Notes: generated from the sequence alone by a model not told the origin. A stretch of 64,000 bases of DNA from Acidimicrobiales bacterium (GCA_018401565.1 JAGYKS010000025.1:62001-126000); one strand, 5' to 3'. Shown: positions 51,060 to 60,725, numbered from the stretch's first letter. A program made the numbers and translations.

Positions 51060-51599
51060 TCATCCCAGATCGTCGTCGGCGGCGGCAACGGCCGCCTCCA
51101 GCAGTTCCGACAGCCACAGGTAGGCGAACCGGGCGGCAGCCTCGGGGGTGTCGGCCATCTGGCGCTGGCCCCGGGGTCGTCCGCCTTCTTCGGGACCATC
51201 CACAAACAATCCCTCAGTGGGGTCCTCGTCTTCGCTGATGTTCAGCCTGGTGCCAAGCACCAGCCGGGCGGCATTAAGGGTCTGGAGCCACGACTGCATG
51301 TCGGTGGCATCGAGTTCCTCACCGTCAAGGCTGGCCACCACCCGATCCATCGCTGATGAGCGCGACGTGCGCAGTTCATCGCGCATGAGGCCCTGATATT
51401 CAGCATCAAGCTCGGGGTCGTTGGGGTAGGCGGTGGGGAACAGCCGCCGCAGGTCGGGAGTGTCGGGGGATTCCAGCATCTCGGCCATCTGGGGCAGGAG
51501 CCCACCGAGCACCCTCCGCTCGTCAGGATCCAGTCGCAGGGCAAAGCGCCCGCCGCCCAGCGAAACGAACGGCCCAGCCGGCTTGCGCCACCGGCTCAT
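51060..51599 (-). CDS. DUF2017-domain protein
   Basis: 179-residue acidic, helical protein of the actinobacterial DUF2017 family, usually encoded just downstream of clpS as here. Family features: DERRVLGGLLPQMAEML near the N-terminus, LRRLFPTAYPNDPELDAEYQ, and AARFAYLWLSELLEAAVAA at the end. Function unknown; the fixed clpS linkage suggests a link with Clp proteolysis (inference). The start codon lies in a 17-bp tandem repeat that supplies three identical ATGAGCCGG contexts; the copy nearest the gene is used. Confidence 0.9.
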   Translation of the reverse strand: MSRWRKPAGPFVSLGGGRFALRLDPDERRVLGGLLPQMAEMLESPDTPDLRRLFPTAYPNDPELDAEYQGLMRDELRTSRSSAMDRVVASLDGEELDATDMQSWLQTLNAARLVLGTRLNISEDEDPTEGLFVDGPEEGGRPRGQRQMADTPEAAARFAYLWLSELLEAAVAAADDDLG

Positions 51600-51641
51600 G
51601 GGGTCACCCGGCTCATCTGGTCACCCGGCTCATGGGGTGTG
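51591..51641. repeat. 17-bp tandem repeat, three copies, at the DUF2017 start
   Basis: CCGGCTCATGGGGTCAC (51591-51607), CCGGCTCATCTGGTCAC (51608-51624), CCGGCTCATGGGGTGTG (51625-51641). On the minus strand every copy has ATGAGCCGG, so two extra ATGs precede the real start, each out of frame with the next. Confidence 0.9.
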
Positions 51642-51652
51642 CCTGTTCATCA

Positions 51653-51949
51653 TCAGTCCTGCTGCATGGTGGCCCACAGGCCGTGCTCATGGAGCCGGAA
51701 CATGTCCATCTCGGCGCGTTCGCGCGGCCCCGACGACACCACGGCCCGACCGTTGTTGTGGACTTCCATCATCAGCTTCTCGGCCTTGGGGCGGGCATAC
51801 CCGAACAACTTCTGGAGTACGAACGTCACGTACGACATCAGGTTGATGGGGTCGTTCCACACGATGACCACCCAGGGCGTGTCGGGCCGGACGTCGTGGT
51901 CGGGGGTGACGAGTTCGGCCTCGGCCGGAGCCGACGACGGGCCGCTCAC
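51653..51949 (-). CDS. clpS: ATP-dependent Clp protease adaptor ClpS
   Basis: N-end-rule adaptor delivering substrates to ClpAP/ClpCP. About 98 residues: [27 protein letters not shown], then [39 protein letters not shown], all strongly conserved (DPINLM and the HNNGRA loop bind the N-degron). The probable GTG start at 51949 overlaps the nominal ctaA stop (GTGA). As the sequence stands ctaA is open into clpS in the same frame because of a 37-bp duplication. Confidence 0.93.
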   Translation of the reverse strand: MSGPSSAPAEAELVTPDHDVRPDTPWVVIVWNDPINLMSYVTFVLQKLFGYARPKAEKLMMEVHNNGRAVVSSGPRERAEMDMFRLHEHGLWATMQQD

Positions 51950-53032
51950 AGCGCCGCCACTTCGGGCCTGTCGTTGGTGTCGGGCGTGTCCTCGGAGGTC
52001 GGGCCTGTCGCTGGTGTCGGGCCTGTCCTCGGAGTTGGGCTGGCCGGTGGCCTCGTGGTCATCGGGGGAGCTGGGGGTGTGACGGCCGCCGACGCCAGGG
52101 GCTCCGGGCTGTTCGAGCGGCGGTCGGGTCACCATGCCGAGGTGCACCGCCATCACGGCCAGCAGCACCAGGATCGACCCCAGGATGTGGAACCCCACCA
52201 GCAGTACCGGCACACCGGTGAAGTACTGCACGTACCCGATCACGGCCTGCATCACGATGGCAGCCACCAGGAGTGCGCCTCGACGTCGCAGGCGTGGGCC
52301 GGCCGGGCTCTTGTAGGCGAGATAGAGCGTTGCCACCGCCACCGCTGCCATTGCCAGCACGGTGAGGGCGTGGATGCGGGCCACCGACGAGATGTCGAAG
52401 CTGAAGCGCACTGCGTTCTCGTCGCCGGCGTGGGGCCCGGTGTTGGTCACAACGGTGCCGGTCACCAGCACCGCCACCATCAGCGCCACCATGGCCCGGC
52501 TCAGGTTGAGCACCCGTGGCCGAACCGCCACGGCGGTCGGCCTGCCACCCGTCCACGCCCGCTGCACCAGCACGGCGGCATTGGCAAGGAGCACCGCCGA
52601 GATCAGGTAGTGGCCCATCACCATTTCGGGGCGCAGCTTGGTCCACACCGTGAACGCACCCCAGATGATCTGGGCCAGCACTCCGGCCACCAGTCCCAGC
52701 GACAACCACAGCAGGTCCCGCCGACGCGGCACCCGCATGATGCTGCCAGCCACCGCCAGCATCACCGCCACCGACACCACCCCGGTGAACAACCGGTTCA
52801 AAAACTCGATCATGCCGTGGACGTTGTCGAGCTCGGGCGAGAACTGGCCCTGCTCACACTGGGGCCAGTCGGTGCAGCCCAGGCCCGACCCGGTGAGCCG
52901 AACCGCAGCCCCGGTCACCACGATCACCGCCAGGGCCACCAGAGCCGCCACGGTCACCACCCGGTAGGTCCGGGGCGACAAACGGGGGAACCGCACGGCG
53001 GGGGTGGTCACCTCCCCGATGGTAGGGAGCAC
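51946..53032 (-). CDS. ctaA: Heme A synthase (CtaA/COX15)
   Basis: Membrane enzyme converting heme O to heme A for the aa3 oxidase encoded next door. Eight hydrophobic segments expected; conserved [19 protein letters not shown] near the N-terminus, FLNRLFTG (heme-binding Glu-rich loop region with preceding His in DNVHGMIEF), [12 protein letters not shown], and IHALTVLAM. The C-terminal tail is repetitive. Within it a 37-bp tandem duplication shifts the frame, so the nominal stop at 51946-51948 is skipped and the frame continues into clpS. The first GTG at 53032 is taken as start. Confidence 0.9.
51961..52034. repeat. 37-bp tandem duplication at the ctaA 3' end
   Basis: Two adjacent 37-bp units, 51961-51997 and 51998-52034, identical at 34 positions (both end GTCCTCGGAG on the + strand). 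37 is not a multiple of three, so one copy more changes the reading frame of the ctaA tail. Confidence 0.92.
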
Positions 53033-53072
53033 GTCGGGGTCTTCCCAATCGGGGCCCGACGCAGTGCTGGAA

Positions 53073-53120
53073 GAACCGGCGGCAGAGCCGACAACAGAGC
53101 CGACAACAGAACCGGCGGCA
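53073..53120. repeat. 12-bp tandem repeat, four copies, between divergent ctaA and ctaB
   Basis: GAACCGGCGGCA, GAGCCGACAACA, GAGCCGACAACA, GAACCGGCGGCA at 53073, 53085, 53097 and 53109. It lies in the 140-bp gap upstream of both genes. Confidence 0.85.
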
Positions 53121-53159
53121 GAACGGGTGGCGGATTGCGGGGCCCGGTCGGGGGTGGCG

Positions 53160-53165
53160 TACCAT
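53160..53165 (+). promoter_or_regulatory. -10 box of leaderless ctaB
   Basis: TACCAT, 7 nt before the GTG at 53173. Confidence 0.5.
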
Positions 53166-53172
53166 CAAGGGC

Positions 53173-54090
53173 GTGTCGTCCGCCGCCCACGCAGCGTCGG
53201 TTCCCTCCGACCGCTCACTGATCCGCCGGATTGGGGCCTATGTCGCCCTGACCAAGCCCCGGATCATCGAGTTGTTGCTGGTCACCACCGTGCCCACCAT
53301 GATCGTCGCCGAGCGCGGCATGCCGTCGTTGTGGTTGATGGTGGCCACCGTGATCGGCGGAACCCTGGCCGCCGGTGGTGCCAATGCCATCAACATGTAC
53401 GTCGATCGCGACATCGATGCCGTCATGGACCGGACCCGCAATCGCCCGCTGGTCACCGGCATGGTCACCCCCACCGCAGCGCTGGTGTTCGCCATCACGC
53501 TGGAGGTGCTGGCCTTTGTCTGGCTGACGTGGCAGGTCAACCTGCTCAGCGCCGTGTTGGCGGTGTCGGCCTGCCTGTTCTACGTGTTCGTGTACACGCT
53601 GTGGCTCAAGCGGACATCGTCGGCCAACATTGTCATCGGCGGGGCGGCCGGTGCGGTGCCGGTGCTCATCGGGTGGTCGGCGGTCACCAATTCGCTCGGG
53701 TGGGCACCGGTGGTGCTGTTCGCTGTGATCTTCTTTTGGACCCCACCACATTTCTGGGCCTTGGCGGTGCGGTACAAAGACGACTACTCGGCTGCCGACG
53801 TCCCCATGCTTCCGTCGGTGGCCACCATGCGCCACACCTCGGTGCGCATCGTGGCCTACACACTGGTGGTGTGGGCCCTGAGCCTCGTATTCGTCCCGGT
53901 GGCGTCGATGGGTTGGTTGTATCTGGCCACAGCCGTGGTGATGGGCGCACTGTTCACCTTGAAGTCGGTGGCGCTGCTGCGTTCCGGCTCGGAGAACGTG
54001 GCCATGTCACTGTTCCACTTCTCCATCACGTACCTGGTCGTGCTGTTCGGCGCCATGGCCGTGGACCAGTTGTTGCTGGGAACGGCATGA
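53173..54090 (+). CDS. ctaB: Heme O synthase (protoheme IX farnesyltransferase)
   Basis: UbiA-type membrane prenyltransferase that adds farnesyl to heme B. 305 residues, intact. Both Asp-rich motifs are present: NMYVDRDIDAVMDRTRNRPL and YKDDYSAADVPMLP; YVALTKPRIIELLLVTTVPTM is at the N-terminus and FFWTPPHFWALA in the middle. Divergent from ctaA. Confidence 0.95.
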   Translation: MSSAAHAASVPSDRSLIRRIGAYVALTKPRIIELLLVTTVPTMIVAERGMPSLWLMVATVIGGTLAAGGANAINMYVDRDIDAVMDRTRNRPLVTGMVTPTAALVFAITLEVLAFVWLTWQVNLLSAVLAVSACLFYVFVYTLWLKRTSSANIVIGGAAGAVPVLIGWSAVTNSLGWAPVVLFAVIFFWTPPHFWALAVRYKDDYSAADVPMLPSVATMRHTSVRIVAYTLVVWALSLVFVPVASMGWLYLATAVVMGALFTLKSVALLRSGSENVAMSLFHFSITYLVVLFGAMAVDQLLLGTA

Positions 54091-54283
54091 AACCGGTCAC
54101 GACCACACGCCCCGCACCGAGGCTCGCGCAACGCCCCGGCATCGGATTGTCAGCGTCTGTCAGGGAGTGTGTAGTGTCACATCGTCAGGACGTCCCATCC
54201 GATGACGTCGCCGCGATTCAGGCGACGCTCCAGGTCACTGCGGCGATGCGGGCCTGGCCAAACCAGGGTTGCAGCATACGGCG

Positions 54284-55886
54284 ATGACCACTACTGAGAC
54301 ACGACCCGACGCCCGGACCGAACTGGTCCCAGGTGATGACGCTCCCCAGCCCTCTGGCATTGCCGGAGCTACTCGGTTCCGGCGACCACAAGGTCATCGG
54401 CCGGATGTTCATTGGCTTCGCACTCCTGCTGGGGATCGTCTCAGCGGTGGCCCTGGCTCTGGGCATGCTTGGCAATCTCTCCGGTGGCGGACTGTTTTCA
54501 GACTCGGTGAACCTGCGGTTGTTCACCGCAGGCCAGTTCGGTCTGGTGTTCGGTTTCGCCCTTCCATTGTTCGTCGGTCTGGGCCTGTTTGTGGTCCCCT
54601 TGCAGGTGGGCGCCTCGTCGGTGGCCTTCCCCCGTGCCGCCGCGCTGTCGCTGTGGCTGTGGCTGGCCGGCGCCATAACCCTGTTGGTGGCCTACGCAAT
54701 CGGCGGTGGTGTCGGCGGCGACAACCAGCGGGCCATTGACCTCACCTTCACGTCGCTGGGGATGCTCGTGGTGGGACTGCTGCTGGGAGCGGTGTGCATC
54801 GCCACCACCGTGATCACCCTGCGGGCCCCGGGCATGACGCTCGATCGTGTTCCCATGTTCACCTTCTCGATGCTGGCCGCTGCCGGTGTGTGGTTGCTGA
54901 CCTGGCCGGTGCTGCTTGGCAATCTGATCCTGCTGCGGGTCGATCTGACCAGTGGCATGTTCGGCTTCGGAGCCGCTGGTGAGCAGTGGCCAGCGGTGAG
55001 CTGGTCGTTCATGCAGCCCCAGATCTACGTGTTGGCCATTCCGGTGCTCGGTCTGCTCGGTGATGCCATCCCCACCCTGGCCGGACGCCGCCAGGCGTCA
55101 CGCAACGTGATGCTTGTGGCCATCGGCGCCTTTGCTGCGTTGTCGATCGGCTCGTGGGCTCAGGTGGGCCAGCCCGGTGACCTGTGGACCGAGCCGCTGT
55201 TCGTCGCCATGAGCTTTGCCATCGTGCTACCCATTTTGGGATTGGCGGGCGGTTTCGGGTCGGTCCTGGCCGCCGGGAAGCCGAAGCCGTCGGCACCGTT
55301 GGTGGCTTCGATGGTCGCCTTGATCCTGTTGGTGCTGGCTGGAGTGGTCGGCGCCCTGTTCGCCATCGGCCCGCTGGATTTGGGGTTGCTGACCGCCCTG
55401 GAGTCGGGTCTTCCCCTGGTGGCACTCGGTCAGGCCGGTCTGGTGCTCGCCGCCGTGGCCGCCGGTGCGGTGACCGCCGTGGCCTACTGGTCGTCCAAGA
55501 TCAGTGGGGGTGCAGCGGGGCCGGCCGTCATGCTGGCGTCGCTGGCCGCTCTGGGTGGAGGACTGGCATGGGGTGTGGGACTGCTGCTGGCCGGGGCCTC
55601 GGCACGCTTCACCGCCCTTGAGGGCGCCGTTGATGCCTTTGTGGTTGTGGCTGTGATCGGTGTGGCGCTGGTGGCGGCGTCGCTGCTGCTGGCCGGCCTG
55701 TCGCTGGCCGGTGCCCGTGGCACCTCCGATGACGACCCGTGGGGAACCGGGCAGACCCTGGAGTGGGCGACAAGCTCACCTCCTGCAGGCGGCAACTTTG
55801 ATGAGGTACCCGCCGTGGTCACGCCCCAGCCGCTCAGCGACGTCCGTGGCGACGGCCATGGTGATGATGGTGAGGAGTCCGCCTGA
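54284..55886 (+). CDS. Cytochrome c oxidase subunit I-like membrane protein lacking all metal ligands, frameshifted
   Basis: About 534 residues with twelve or so hydrophobic segments, alignable by eye with subunit I (CtaD, encoded at 58639): GDHKVIGRM against DHKKIG, VPLQVGASSVAFPRAAA against MPLQIGARDVAFPRINA, VPMFTFSML, and QPQIYVLAIPVLGLLGDAIP against HPEVYLMILPAFGLVSDILP. Every heme and copper histidine is replaced: HGTTM by GQFGL, GHPEVY by MQPQIY, WAHHMF by WAQVGQ, AHFHYV by ALGQAG. So it cannot bind hemes a/a3 or CuB in the usual way; a structural, assembly or proton/quinone-related role is possible (inference). An indel near 54365 separates the first ~27 codons (MTTTETRPDARTELVPGDD) from the rest. 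Confidence 0.75.
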
Positions 55887-56473
55887 TGACTGCACCCGCT
55901 CTCGCATCCCCGCCGATGCAACGTCCCCGCATGTTGGTGGTGGGAACCGCCTTTGCCGCTGTGGCTGCCGCCATGGTGGTGGTGGGCATGATCGGCGTGT
56001 ACCTGGTTGAACGTTCGGCCGTGGTGTCTGCCGGCGGAACGTGGCTTCCCGACGGTGTGGTCCTGCCCCTGACCCAGCCCAACGTGATGCTGTTCGGGCT
56101 CATCATGTCGTCGGTGGCCATCCAGTGGGCCGTCAGCGCCGTGCGCAACGATGACCGGGTCAACAGCTACCTCGCCCTGGGCCTCACGCTGCTGTTTGGC
56201 CTGGGCTACATCAACATGATGGCCTACCTGTGGTCCAAGGCCGGTCTGGACGTCAACGCCAGCCTTCAGGCCACGTTGATCCAGTCGATCACTGCCACCC
56301 ACGTGGCCATGGCGGCGGTGGCGATGGTGTTCGTGGCCCTGATGGCCTTCCGGGCCCTGGCAGGTGGTTACAACTCCCGCCAGTACGATGGAATCGCTGC
56401 TGCCGCCGTGTTCTGGCACGTGATGGTGGCGATGTACGTATTGATCTGGCTCGCCGTGTACGTGACCAAGTGA
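55886..56473 (+). CDS. Cytochrome c oxidase subunit III-like membrane protein
   Basis: 195 residues with five hydrophobic segments. The C-terminal half resembles subunit III of heme-copper oxidases (ATHVAMAAVAMVFVALMAFRALAGGYNSRQYDGI, then AAAVFWHVMVAMYVLIWLAVYV, matching the usual WHFVDxxWxFxF end). It starts within the stop of the subunit I-like gene (TGATG), so the two are coupled. Distinct from the normal subunit III at 60726. Confidence 0.75.
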   Translation: MTAPALASPPMQRPRMLVVGTAFAAVAAAMVVVGMIGVYLVERSAVVSAGGTWLPDGVVLPLTQPNVMLFGLIMSSVAIQWAVSAVRNDDRVNSYLALGLTLLFGLGYINMMAYLWSKAGLDVNASLQATLIQSITATHVAMAAVAMVFVALMAFRALAGGYNSRQYDGIAAAAVFWHVMVAMYVLIWLAVYVTK

Positions 56474-56477
56474 GGCG

Positions 56478-57347
56478 ATGATGCTGCAATCCCGTGTCCT
56501 CACCCCAGGCTTCAAGCTCTTCGGCGGCATCGCCGTGGTGGCGTTTGTGGGTGCCTTCGTGTTCGCCGTCGGCGGCAACTTCGCCAACACCGACCAGGGA
56601 TTGATCGACTCGGTCGTTGGTCCCCTCACCTTCGGCTGGAAGGGCGGTGTGGGCAGCCAGCTGGGCTACGCACTGCTTTTGGGTACCGCCGTGGGGTCGG
56701 GAGCCGTGGCTGGCATGATCCAGGCGTTCCGTGACGCTGATCCTGAGTCCCAGGCCGAGGTCACCCAGGTTGAGGTTCGCCCACTCACCGCCATTCCGCA
56801 CGGTGCGTCCTACGCCCCCATCGCTGTGGCTTTGGCCGGGGTGGGGTTGCTCATCGGCCTGGCCGCCAGCACTCCGCTGGCGATGGCGAGCGCATTCGTG
56901 ATTGCGGCCACCGCCGTCGTGTGGACCACACGGGCATGGGCCAACCGGGCCACCGATGACGATGCCACCAACTCAGCCATGTACGAGCGCCTCATGGAAC
57001 CGTGGCGCGTTCCGGTGATGTCGGTGGTGATCGTGGCCATCGTGGTGCTCGGCGTGTCGCGCCTGTTGCTGGCCACCACCAAGACCGGGTCGGTGGTGGT
57101 GTTCGTCCTGATCGCCATCGCCTTCTTTGGCATCACGGCGCTGATCGCCTCCCGACCTCGCATGCCTCGCAATGCTCTGGCACTGTTGATCCTGCTGACC
57201 GTCCTCATCGTTTTGGGCTCGGCCATTGCCGGTCTGGTGGTCGGTCAGCGTGAGTTCAAGGACTACAGCAAGTACCCCTCGTCCATCGGGGTCAGTACCG
57301 CCGAGTCGGTCATCACGTCGGGCGATACAACCGGAGAATCCGCATGA
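56478..57347 (+). CDS. Membrane protein of unknown function in the cta cluster
   Basis: 289 residues with about seven hydrophobic segments (near residues 13-33, 58-78, 113-133, 135-150, 175-195, 200-220, 228-250). I recognise no family. A short charged loop (AFRDADPESQAEVTQVEVRP) follows the second segment. It sits 4 bp after the subunit III-like gene and overlaps ctaC by ATGA, so it belongs to the oxidase operon; an assembly or accessory subunit role is likely (inference). Confidence 0.6.
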   Translation: MMLQSRVLTPGFKLFGGIAVVAFVGAFVFAVGGNFANTDQGLIDSVVGPLTFGWKGGVGSQLGYALLLGTAVGSGAVAGMIQAFRDADPESQAEVTQVEVRPLTAIPHGASYAPIAVALAGVGLLIGLAASTPLAMASAFVIAATAVVWTTRAWANRATDDDATNSAMYERLMEPWRVPVMSVVIVAIVVLGVSRLLLATTKTGSVVVFVLIAIAFFGITALIASRPRMPRNALALLILLTVLIVLGSAIAGLVVGQREFKDYSKYPSSIGVSTAESVITSGDTTGESA

Positions 57348-58586
57348 AGCGCTTCAACTCGACTGCCGCCAAGATCGCCATCGCAGCGTCCCTGGGATTT
57401 TTCGTGGTGCTGTGGGTCGCCATGGTCATCGCCGGCGTGTCCGGCGGCGGCCGTTTCCCGCTGACCACCCTTCAGCCCCAGGGGCCCTTCTCGACGCTCA
57501 TCGACAACCTCGTCGCCCCCGTGTTCATCATCGCCGGCATCGTGTTCGTCGGCGTGTTGGGCACCGTGTTCTACATCGTGATGAAGTACCGGGTGAAGGG
57601 TGATCCCGAACTCGACACCGCTCCCATGCCCAGGCAGACCCACGGGCACACCGCCGCCGAGGTCACCTGGACTGCCATCCCCGCAGCCATCCTGGCCGTG
57701 GTGGCTGTGCTGACGGCCATCACCATCCTGGATCTTTCGGCCGAGGAGCCCGACTCGCTGCAGGTTGAGGTGTTCGGCCAGCAGTGGTGGTGGGGTTTCC
57801 GCTACGACGTGGACAACGACGGCAGCTTCGACAGCGACAGCGATGTCGAGACCGCAGCCGAACTCATCATCCCGGTGGGTCGGCCAGTGGAGCTGTCAGT
57901 GACATCCAACGACGTGATCCACTCGTTCTGGATCCCGGCGCTCAACGGCAAGCGTGACGCCGTGCCCGGCATGGTGTCGCCGTGGAAGATCCAGGCCGAC
58001 GAACCGGGGGTGTACCGCGGTCAATGCACCGAGTTCTGCGGACTCAGCCACGCCAACATGCGGATGTTGGTGCGTGCCATTCCCGCCGACGACTACGACC
58101 GCTGGATCGCCGACCAGCAAAAGCCGGCCATCAACCCGCTGGCGGCCCAGGCCCGGGCCGGGTTGGCCGAATTCAACAACAACTGCGCCTCGTGCCATCT
58201 CGTCGACGGCGTGAACAACGAGCAGCTGGCCGAGACTCCGGCGGCTCTGGTGTCGGGCATCGCCCCCAACCTCACCCATCTCATGAGTCGGGGCACCTTC
58301 GCCGGATCCATCTTCAACCTCCATTACCCCAACCCCGACGGCAACAATCAGCCGTTCGGCGCCACCTGCACCGATGCAGACGCTGCGCGACTGCGGTGAC
58401 CCAACTGACGTCGGCCTGGCCGGCAACCCGGACAACCCGCTGTACCGCCCGGCCCTTGAGGCCTGGCTGCGAAACGCCCCGGCGATGAAGCCCATGGCAC
58501 CCGATCAAGGTCGGGGGATGCCCAATCTGGGGCTGACCCAGGACCAGATCGACGACCTTGTCGCCTACCTCGAGACACTGAAGTGA
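57344..58586 (+). CDS. ctaC: Cytochrome c oxidase subunit II with fused cytochrome c domain, frameshifted
   Basis: Electron-entry subunit of the aa3 oxidase. Three hydrophobic segments near residues 10-30, 50-75 and 100-125, then the cupredoxin domain: QQWWWGFRYD, DVIHSFWIP, and the CuA site GQCTEFCGLSHANM (Cys228, Cys232, His236, Met239). A C-terminal class I cytochrome c follows with CASCH (residues 281-285) and a late methionine region (GRGMPNLGLTQDQIDDLVAYLETL). An indel near 58390 shifts the last 60 codons. Repaired length is about 414 residues. The fused heme domain replaces or docks the soluble cytochrome c, as in other actinobacteria. Confidence 0.94.
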
Positions 58587-58638
58587 CCGTCATGACCGCC
58601 ACGACGAACCCCACACCCTCCCCCACGGAGATCCTGCG

Positions 58639-60717
58639 ATGACTGTTGTCGACACCCCACTGGAACTGTCCAGCGGAAACGGCTCCACCAGCCGTCCGTT
58701 TGGCGTGTTCGCCCGACCCACCGGCGGCCCGGGCTGGCGATCGTGGCTCACCACGGTGGACCACAAGAAGATCGGCATCATGTATGGAGCCGCCGCGCTG
58801 GCGTTCTTCATCATCGGCGGGGTCGAGGCGCTGTTGATCCGGGCCCAGCTGTGGGCGCCGCGTGGAACCCTGCTGAGTGCCGACCAGTACAACCAGGTGT
58901 TCACCATGCACGGCACCACCATGGTCTTCCTGGTGGTGATGCCCATCGGTGCCGCCTTCGCCAACTACCTCATGCCCCTGCAGATCGGGGCTCGCGACGT
59001 GGCGTTCCCGAGGATCAACGCCTTTTCGTTCTGGGCGTTTTTGGCCGGTGGCCTGTTCATCAACTCCAGCTGGTTCCTGGGCGGTGGCGCTGACGGCGGC
59101 TGGTTCATGTACGCCCCCAACAGCACCGTCACCTTCTCACCATCCAACGGCATCGACTTTTGGAACCTCGGCCTGCTCATCACCGGCATCGCATCGCTGA
59201 CCGGTGCGGTGAACCTCATCGTGACCGTGCTCAACATGCGGGCTCCGGGCATGACCATGATGAAGATGCCGGTGTTCACCTGGATGACGCTGGTGACGCA
59301 GTTCCTGCTGCTGTTCGCCATCCCGGTGCTCACCGCCGCCCAGTTCCTGCTGTTGTTCGACCGCAACTTCGACGCCGCCTTCTTCGACGTGTCCAAGGGC
59401 GGCCAGCCGCTGCTGTGGGAGCATCTGTTCTGGATCTTCGGTCATCCTGAGGTGTACCTGATGATCCTGCCGGCGTTCGGCCTGGTGTCGGACATCCTGC
59501 CGGTGTTCAGTCGCAAGCCCATCTTCGGGTACACGTTCATCGTGTTCTCCGGTGTGGCCATCGGCTTCATGGGCTGGGGCGTGTGGGCCCACCACATGTT
59601 CGTGTCGGGTATCGGACCGGTTTCGGTGCTGGTGTTCTCTTTGGCCACGATGTTCATCGCCGTACCCACCGGCGTGAAGATCCTGAACTGGACCGCCACC
59701 ATGGTGGGCGGAAAGATCAGCCTCACCTCGCCCATGCTGTTCTGCATCGGCCTGATCACCATGTTCACCATCGGTGGCCTGTCGGGGGTGACCCACTCGG
59801 TGGCTCCCGCCGACACCCAGCAGACCGACACCTACTACATCGTCGCCCACTTCCACTACGTGCTGTTCGGCGGTGCGTTCTTCGGCTTCATGGGCGGGTT
59901 CTACTACTACTGGCCCAAGGTGTTCGGCTACCTGCTCAACGAAAAGCTGGGCAAGGCCAACTTCTGGCTGATGTTCGTCGGGTTCAACCTCACGTTCGGT
60001 CCCATGCATGTGCTGGGCCTGCAGGGCATGAGCCGACGGATCTACACCTACGACGCCGGGTACGGGTTCGAGTTCTGGAACAAGCTGGCCACCATCGGAG
60101 CGTTCGTGCTGGCCAGCAGCATCGCCCTGTTCATCTTCAACATCTTCTACTCCAAGGTGAAGGCCAAGTCGCTGCCCAAACCCGGCCCCGACCCGTGGGA
60201 TTCACGGACCCTGGAGTGGATGATCCCGTCACCGACCCCCGAGTACAACTTCGACCCCATCCCCACCGTCACCCGTCTGGACGACTTCTGGTACCGCAAG
60301 TACGGCGAGACCGAGGACGGCCGTCTGGTGCGCATCGCCGCCACCGAGGATGTCACCCAGTCAGCCGAAGGGGAGCACAACGTGCATCTGCCGTCGCCGT
60401 CGTACTGGCCGCTGGTGGCTGCCGTGGGTCTTCCCATCGTTGGGTACGGACTCATCTTCACCTGGTGGCTGTGCCTGATCGGTGGTCTGATCACCGCCGG
60501 GGCACTGTACGCGTGGGCGCTGGAACCGGCTGACGATCCCGACGCCGGTCATGGTGCCGGACACGACGATCACCCCGTGGCCGGGGCCGCTCCGGAGGCC
60601 GATCTGGTCGACGCTGACGCTGACGCTGGCACCGGCGCTGGCGCCAATGGCGAGGGCGCCGACGCTGGCACCAACGGCGAGGGCGTCACCGAGCGGGAGG
60701 TCGAGACCGTTGGCTGA
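58639..60717 (+). CDS. ctaD: Cytochrome c oxidase subunit I (aa3-type)
   Basis: Catalytic subunit: reduces O2 to water at a heme a3-CuB centre and pumps protons. 692 residues, intact. Ligands all present: His91 (HGTTM, heme a), His269 with cross-linked Tyr273 (GHPEVY), His318/His319 (WAHHMF), His404/His406 (AHFHYV). After about residue 560 an extension carries two more hydrophobic segments (residues 589-635) and then a Gly/Ala/Asp-rich tail with repeats (DADAGTGAGANGEG, DAGTNGEG). Confidence 0.96.
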   Translation: MTVVDTPLELSSGNGSTSRPFGVFARPTGGPGWRSWLTTVDHKKIGIMYGAAALAFFIIGGVEALLIRAQLWAPRGTLLSADQYNQVFTMHGTTMVFLVVMPIGAAFANYLMPLQIGARDVAFPRINAFSFWAFLAGGLFINSSWFLGGGADGGWFMYAPNSTVTFSPSNGIDFWNLGLLITGIASLTGAVNLIVTVLNMRAPGMTMMKMPVFTWMTLVTQFLLLFAIPVLTAAQFLLLFDRNFDAAFFDVSKGGQPLLWEHLFWIFGHPEVYLMILPAFGLVSDILPVFSRKPIFGYTFIVFSGVAIGFMGWGVWAHHMFVSGIGPVSVLVFSLATMFIAVPTGVKILNWTATMVGGKISLTSPMLFCIGLITMFTIGGLSGVTHSVAPADTQQTDTYYIVAHFHYVLFGGAFFGFMGGFYYYWPKVFGYLLNEKLGKANFWLMFVGFNLTFGPMHVLGLQGMSRRIYTYDAGYGFEFWNKLATIGAFVLASSIALFIFNIFYSKVKAKSLPKPGPDPWDSRTLEWMIPSPTPEYNFDPIPTVTRLDDFWYRKYGETEDGRLVRIAATEDVTQSAEGEHNVHLPSPSYWPLVAAVGLPIVGYGLIFTWWLCLIGGLITAGALYAWALEPADDPDAGHGAGHDDHPVAGAAPEADLVDADADAGTGAGANGEGADAGTNGEGVTEREVETVG

Positions 60718-60725
60718 CACGAGCG

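Noticed and set aside
53004..53172. A longer N-terminus of CtaB or a small protein with EPTT repeats
   Set aside because: The repeats are in a different frame from ctaB, and a -10 box lies 7 nt before the ctaB GTG, so this DNA is better read as the divergent regulatory gap.
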